A stretch of DNA of 8,594 nucleotides from CAYJOG01 sp964371695 [NCBI: uncultured bacterium] (GTDB taxonomy: Bacteria; CAYJOG01). Below the pieces are notes generated by a model. That model made no database searches, was not told where the DNA came from, and worked only from the letters and a program-made list of their open reading frames with translations. A program made the position numbers and the translations under genes. Where the stretch lies: the NCBI GenBank assembly GCA_964371695.1, contig CAYJOG010000096.1, positions 1-8,594 on the forward strand, written 5' to 3'. This document shows positions 6,516 through 8,594 of this stretch, one piece after another (the first letter of the stretch is position 1; every line of letters starts with the position of its first letter).

Positions 6516-6600
6516 ATAAAGCAGAAAAGACCCGCCATAATCCTGATGCTGAGAAATTCTTTCACCACATCCCCAGCCGTTCTTTACCGGCGGCGGAAAC

Positions 6601-6614
6601 GGCCATCCATGGCC
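6601..6614. repeat. GGCCAT-CC-ATGGCC palindrome
   Basis: A 6-bp inverted repeat whose inner ten bases (6603-6612) are the reverse complement of the CCATGGATGG core of palindrome 2 (6134-6143). It may be a second, opposite-facing copy of the same repeat family. Confidence 0.6.
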
Positions 6615-6644
6615 TCTGGCTCTGGGTGCTGCCAAGAGGCAGGA

Positions 6645-6650
6645 TATAAA
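6645..6650 (+). promoter_or_regulatory. candidate -10 box for the thiL operon
   Basis: TATAAA lies 33 bases before the thiL-like start codon, just after a small 5-bp hairpin (6629-6642). There is no good -35 hexamer at the usual spacing, so this is only a candidate. Confidence 0.25.
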
Positions 6651-6682
6651 ATCATTTTGGTGGACCGATACGGCGTTTAACC

Positions 6683-7624
6683 ATGACCGAGGAAGAAATC
6701 ATCCAGACCATGTTCAAGGCCGCCGGTGTGGGCCGGGCTGCGAAACCGGGCCTGCTCATCAGCGCGGGACTGGACGCCGCAGTCATCCAGATTAAAAACC
6801 CCCTGGTGGTGTCGGTGGATCTTTCCGTGGAGGGCACCCACTTTGACCTTTCTTTGTGCTCTGCCGAAGAAGCCGCCTGGCGGGCGGTTTCGCTGGCTGC
6901 GCCGGACCTGTACGCCATGGGCGCGCTGCCCCGGTTTGGTCTGATTTCCCTCTCGCTCCCCAAAAAAACCCCGCCCGCCGTGGTCCGTCAGTTGGCCAGG
7001 GGTGTGGCCAAAGCCTTTGCTGCGGCAGACATGGCGCTGATAGGCGGCGACACCACACGGGGGCCTGCCATCACGCTGGACGTGACCGTGATGGGCGAAC
7101 AGGTGCGGTCCTTTGACCTGAAAAAACTTTTGCCCGGCGACCAGTTGGGTGTCACCGGCGTGCCGGGCCGCTCAGCCCTGGCGCTGGAAAAAATGCAAAC
7201 AGCCAAACGGGAAAACAAACGCCTCGCCCCAGCCCAAAGCCTTGCCTATCGCAGGCCACAACCCGATTACGCCTTGGCAAAAAATCTCATCCACACCCCG
7301 CAGGTGCTGGCCATGACCGACATCAGCGACAGCTTGGTGAAAGACTCTGGCAAGCTGGCCGGTTGGGCGAAACTGGTGGCGGAACTGGACCTGGAACACC
7401 TGCCCGCCCCCAAACAACGGGGCCGCTTTCTCTCTCCTTATTACGCCCTGACCGGCGGCGAAGACGGCCTGTGGCTGGTGGCCTGGCGGGGAGAAAAACC
7501 GGCAGGCGTCACGCCGGTGGGGCGGATGGCTTCCACCGACCCGCGCCGGAAGGCGGGCACGGTGTGGGGCCTCACGGCAAAAAAAATAAGAAAGCTGCAA
7601 CACAGTGGCTTTAAGCATTTTTAA
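6683..7624 (+). CDS. thiL: divergent thiamine-monophosphate kinase-like protein (ThiL, AIR synthase fold)
   Basis: ThiL phosphorylates thiamine monophosphate to the active cofactor thiamine diphosphate. The 313-residue protein has the ThiL order of motifs: VDLSVEGTHF (45-54, usually VD-x-x-VEGVHF), AWRAVSLAAPDLYAMGALP (65-83), IGGDTTRG (120-127), MTDISDS (211-217) and TGGED (257-261). Length is normal for the family. Several usually strict positions differ. The first Asp of the metal-binding GDDAA motif is Leu (G29-L30-D31-A-A). The usual N-L-S-D reads A-A-P-D (72-75). The Gly of DISDG is Ser217, and the Tyr after GGED is Gly262. It may be a fast-evolving ThiL, a variant of changed activity, or a paralogue; HypE, SelD and PurM share the fold but fit the motifs less well. 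No clear ribosome binding site precedes the ATG. It is the first gene of a compact plus-strand cluster. Confidence 0.72.
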   Translation: MTEEEIIQTMFKAAGVGRAAKPGLLISAGLDAAVIQIKNPLVVSVDLSVEGTHFDLSLCSAEEAAWRAVSLAAPDLYAMGALPRFGLISLSLPKKTPPAVVRQLARGVAKAFAAADMALIGGDTTRGPAITLDVTVMGEQVRSFDLKKLLPGDQLGVTGVPGRSALALEKMQTAKRENKRLAPAQSLAYRRPQPDYALAKNLIHTPQVLAMTDISDSLVKDSGKLAGWAKLVAELDLEHLPAPKQRGRFLSPYYALTGGEDGLWLVAWRGEKPAGVTPVGRMASTDPRRKAGTVWGLTAKKIRKLQHSGFKHF

Positions 7625-8039
7625 AAACAGCCGCTTCACACTGGCCGCGCTGGAGGACACGAAAGCCCTCGCGCACCAACTGGCCGTCGCCGTGTCGCCC
7701 GGCGACGTGCTGCTGCTCACCGGCCCCGTGGGTGTGGGCAAAACCACCTTCACGGGTTTTTTGTTGCAGGCCTTGGGGGCAGCGACCTCGGCCCCCAGCC
7801 CCACCTATGCCCTGCACACCATCCACACCGGCCCGGCCGGCGACATTCACCACCTCGACCTCTACCGCCTGGACACCCTGGCCCAGTTCGAAAGCCTGGA
7901 CCCCTGGGAAATCATGGCCAGTGGTTTTCTCACCCTCATCGAATGGGCCGACAACCTGCCGGTGAAATGGCCCCGTGAAGCCGTGACGCTGGCGTTTTCT
8001 TTTGACCCCCAGGGCCAGCGCGAAGTGGTCATAAAATAG
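7605..8039 (+). CDS. tsaE: tRNA t6A37 biosynthesis ATPase TsaE
   Basis: TsaE (YjeE) is the small ATPase that works with TsaB and TsaD to make N6-threonylcarbamoyladenosine at position 37 of ANN-decoding tRNAs; it acts in the cytoplasm. The 144-residue length is typical. Visible motifs are Walker A GPVGVGKT at 40-47 (family GPLGAGKT), APSPTYAL at 63-70 (family SPTF), HLDLYRL at 83-89 with the conserved Asp85, and LIEWADNL at 111-118 with the conserved Glu113-Trp114. The start is a GTG at 7605, giving the usual short N-terminal strand and helix before the P-loop. It overlaps the end of the thiL-like gene by 20 bp, which implies translational coupling; no Shine-Dalgarno is evident. No tsaB or tsaD lies in the window. 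Confidence 0.93.
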   Translation: MALSIFKNSRFTLAALEDTKALAHQLAVAVSPGDVLLLTGPVGVGKTTFTGFLLQALGAATSAPSPTYALHTIHTGPAGDIHHLDLYRLDTLAQFESLDPWEIMASGFLTLIEWADNLPVKWPREAVTLAFSFDPQGQREVVIK

Positions 8040-8043
8040 CGCC

Positions 8044-8286
8044 ATGAAATCCAGACCCGGTGCAAGAAGGATTCAGGTGAAGGTGAAACCCGGCGCGAAA
8101 CAGAACCAGGTCACCGAACACGCGGGTCAGCCCTGGGACGTGCGGGTGAAAGCGCCCGCACAGGATGGCAAAGCCAACGAGGCGGTGGCCGCCGTGCTGG
8201 CCGATCACCTGGGCCTGGCCAAATCCGCCGTCACCGTCGAAAAAGGCCACACAAGCCGGGTGAAAACCGTTAGTATTTCAGGCTGA
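8044..8286 (+). CDS. DUF167 (YggU) family protein
   Basis: An 80-residue protein of the widespread DUF167/YggU family, small alpha/beta cytoplasmic proteins of unknown function. The family signature is complete: VKVKPGAKQNQV (12-23), then WDVRVKAPAQDGKANEA (about 31-47, containing the hallmark DGKANEA), and a closing V-T-V-E-K-G-H-T-S-R-x-K segment. It starts four bases after the tsaE stop, without a visible ribosome binding site, and so is probably translated by re-initiation. The family often lies among housekeeping genes, which fits its place here but does not show its job. Confidence 0.9.
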   Translation: MKSRPGARRIQVKVKPGAKQNQVTEHAGQPWDVRVKAPAQDGKANEAVAAVLADHLGLAKSAVTVEKGHTSRVKTVSISG

Positions 8287-8594
8287 ATGGCCCCGACAGA
8301 AAAAGCCCTGCTCTGCGACGAATGCCCCCAGCCCACACGGCTGGTTGAGGAAGGCTCCCTCACCTGGGGCCGCACGTTGCCAGAGGTGATTCCTTTTCTT
8401 GTCACCGGCGCGGTGCCCATGGCGGTGCTGGCTCCCGTGCTGCTGCTGCTGCGCCTGGGTCTCACGGGCCAGATGGACGCCCCCGACAACCTGCTGCTCA
8501 CACTGGTGACCAAAGCGGGTCTGGGAGCAGGGTTTGGTGGTTTTGTGGGGTTGTGTGCGGCGCTTTTTGGCGCAGAGGGCGGCCTGTTGGGGGG
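8287..8594 (+). CDS. unidentified membrane protein with N-terminal CxxC, 3' truncated by window end
   Basis: The ATG directly follows the TGA of the DUF167 gene (TGAATG), and the frame stays open for 102 codons to the window edge. The N-terminus has C10-D-E-C13, half of a possible zinc or redox site, in a soluble stretch of about 33 residues. Two hydrophobic segments follow, about 34-55 (Leu-rich, with three prolines) and 77-95 (Gly-rich). There is no signal-peptide-like beginning, so the CxxC probably faces the cytoplasm. I do not recognise the family. GC-rich codon use and zero-gap spacing match the preceding genes, supporting a real gene in the same operon. Confidence 0.65.
   Translation, partial: MAPTEKALLCDECPQPTRLVEEGSLTWGRTLPEVIPFLVTGAVPMAVLAPVLLLLRLGLTGQMDAPDNLLLTLVTKAGLGAGFGGFVGLCAALFGAEGGLLG

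Larger units (their letters stand above)
6072..6682. other. gene-free divergent intergenic region rich in inverted repeats
   Basis: About 0.6 kb separates pilB from the thiL-like gene, which is long for this densely packed window. Open frames here (for example 6260-6568 minus) are composed of hairpin sequence and carry no recognisable domain, so I call no gene. The region holds the five contiguous palindromes, an AT-rich patch, a nested stem-loop, a GC-rich repeat-like hairpin, a second CCATGGATGG-type palindrome and the thiL leader. Confidence 0.75.

Noticed and set aside
6260-6568. Minus-strand open frame of 102 codons in the intergenic region
   Set aside because: It is made of the nested stem-loop and repeat-like hairpin, with peptide motifs typical of translated dispersed repeats and no start signal.

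Overview
The window looks like a chromosomal segment of a Gram-negative, GC-rich bacterium of proteobacterial or deltaproteobacterial type. The evidence is a type IV pilus assembly pair (PilB ATPase, PilC inner-membrane platform), an exported metallohydrolase with a clear signal peptide, and a ThiL/TsaE housekeeping cluster. I cannot place it in a phylum from sequence alone. Most genes lack an obvious Shine-Dalgarno sequence; pilC is the exception.

Layout. Positions 2-592 (+) hold the 3' part of an unidentified gene whose product faintly resembles periplasmic solute-binding proteins. It runs 79 bp into the convergent gene at 514-3048 (-), an 844-residue secreted CehA/McbA-type PHP metallohydrolase. 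Upstream of that on the same strand are pilC (3133-4362) and pilB (4365-6071, or to 6137 with a less likely upstream start). pilB and pilC are two bases apart, so they form an operon; the hydrolase follows pilC after 84 bp that contain a weak terminator-like hairpin. On the other side, 6683-8594 (+) carries four tightly packed genes: a divergent ThiL-like kinase, TsaE (overlapping thiL by 20 bp), a DUF167/YggU protein and a truncated membrane protein with an N-terminal CxxC. Together they look like one translationally coupled operon.

The unusual part is the divergent intergenic region, about 6072-6682. It has no credible gene. Between 6107 and 6249 it is almost wholly built of five perfect inverted repeats laid end to end. 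Further on it has a small hairpin (6344-6361), a nested stem-loop (6368-6425), a GC-rich hairpin resembling a dispersed repeat (6442-6462), and a palindrome (6601-6614) sharing a 10-base core with one member of the first group. This is best read as a palindromic-repeat (REP/MITE-like) island between the pilBC promoter region and the thiL operon. If transcription of pilB starts in the AT-rich patch near 6258-6290, the five palindromes would lie in the pilB leader RNA, so a regulatory role is possible but unproven.
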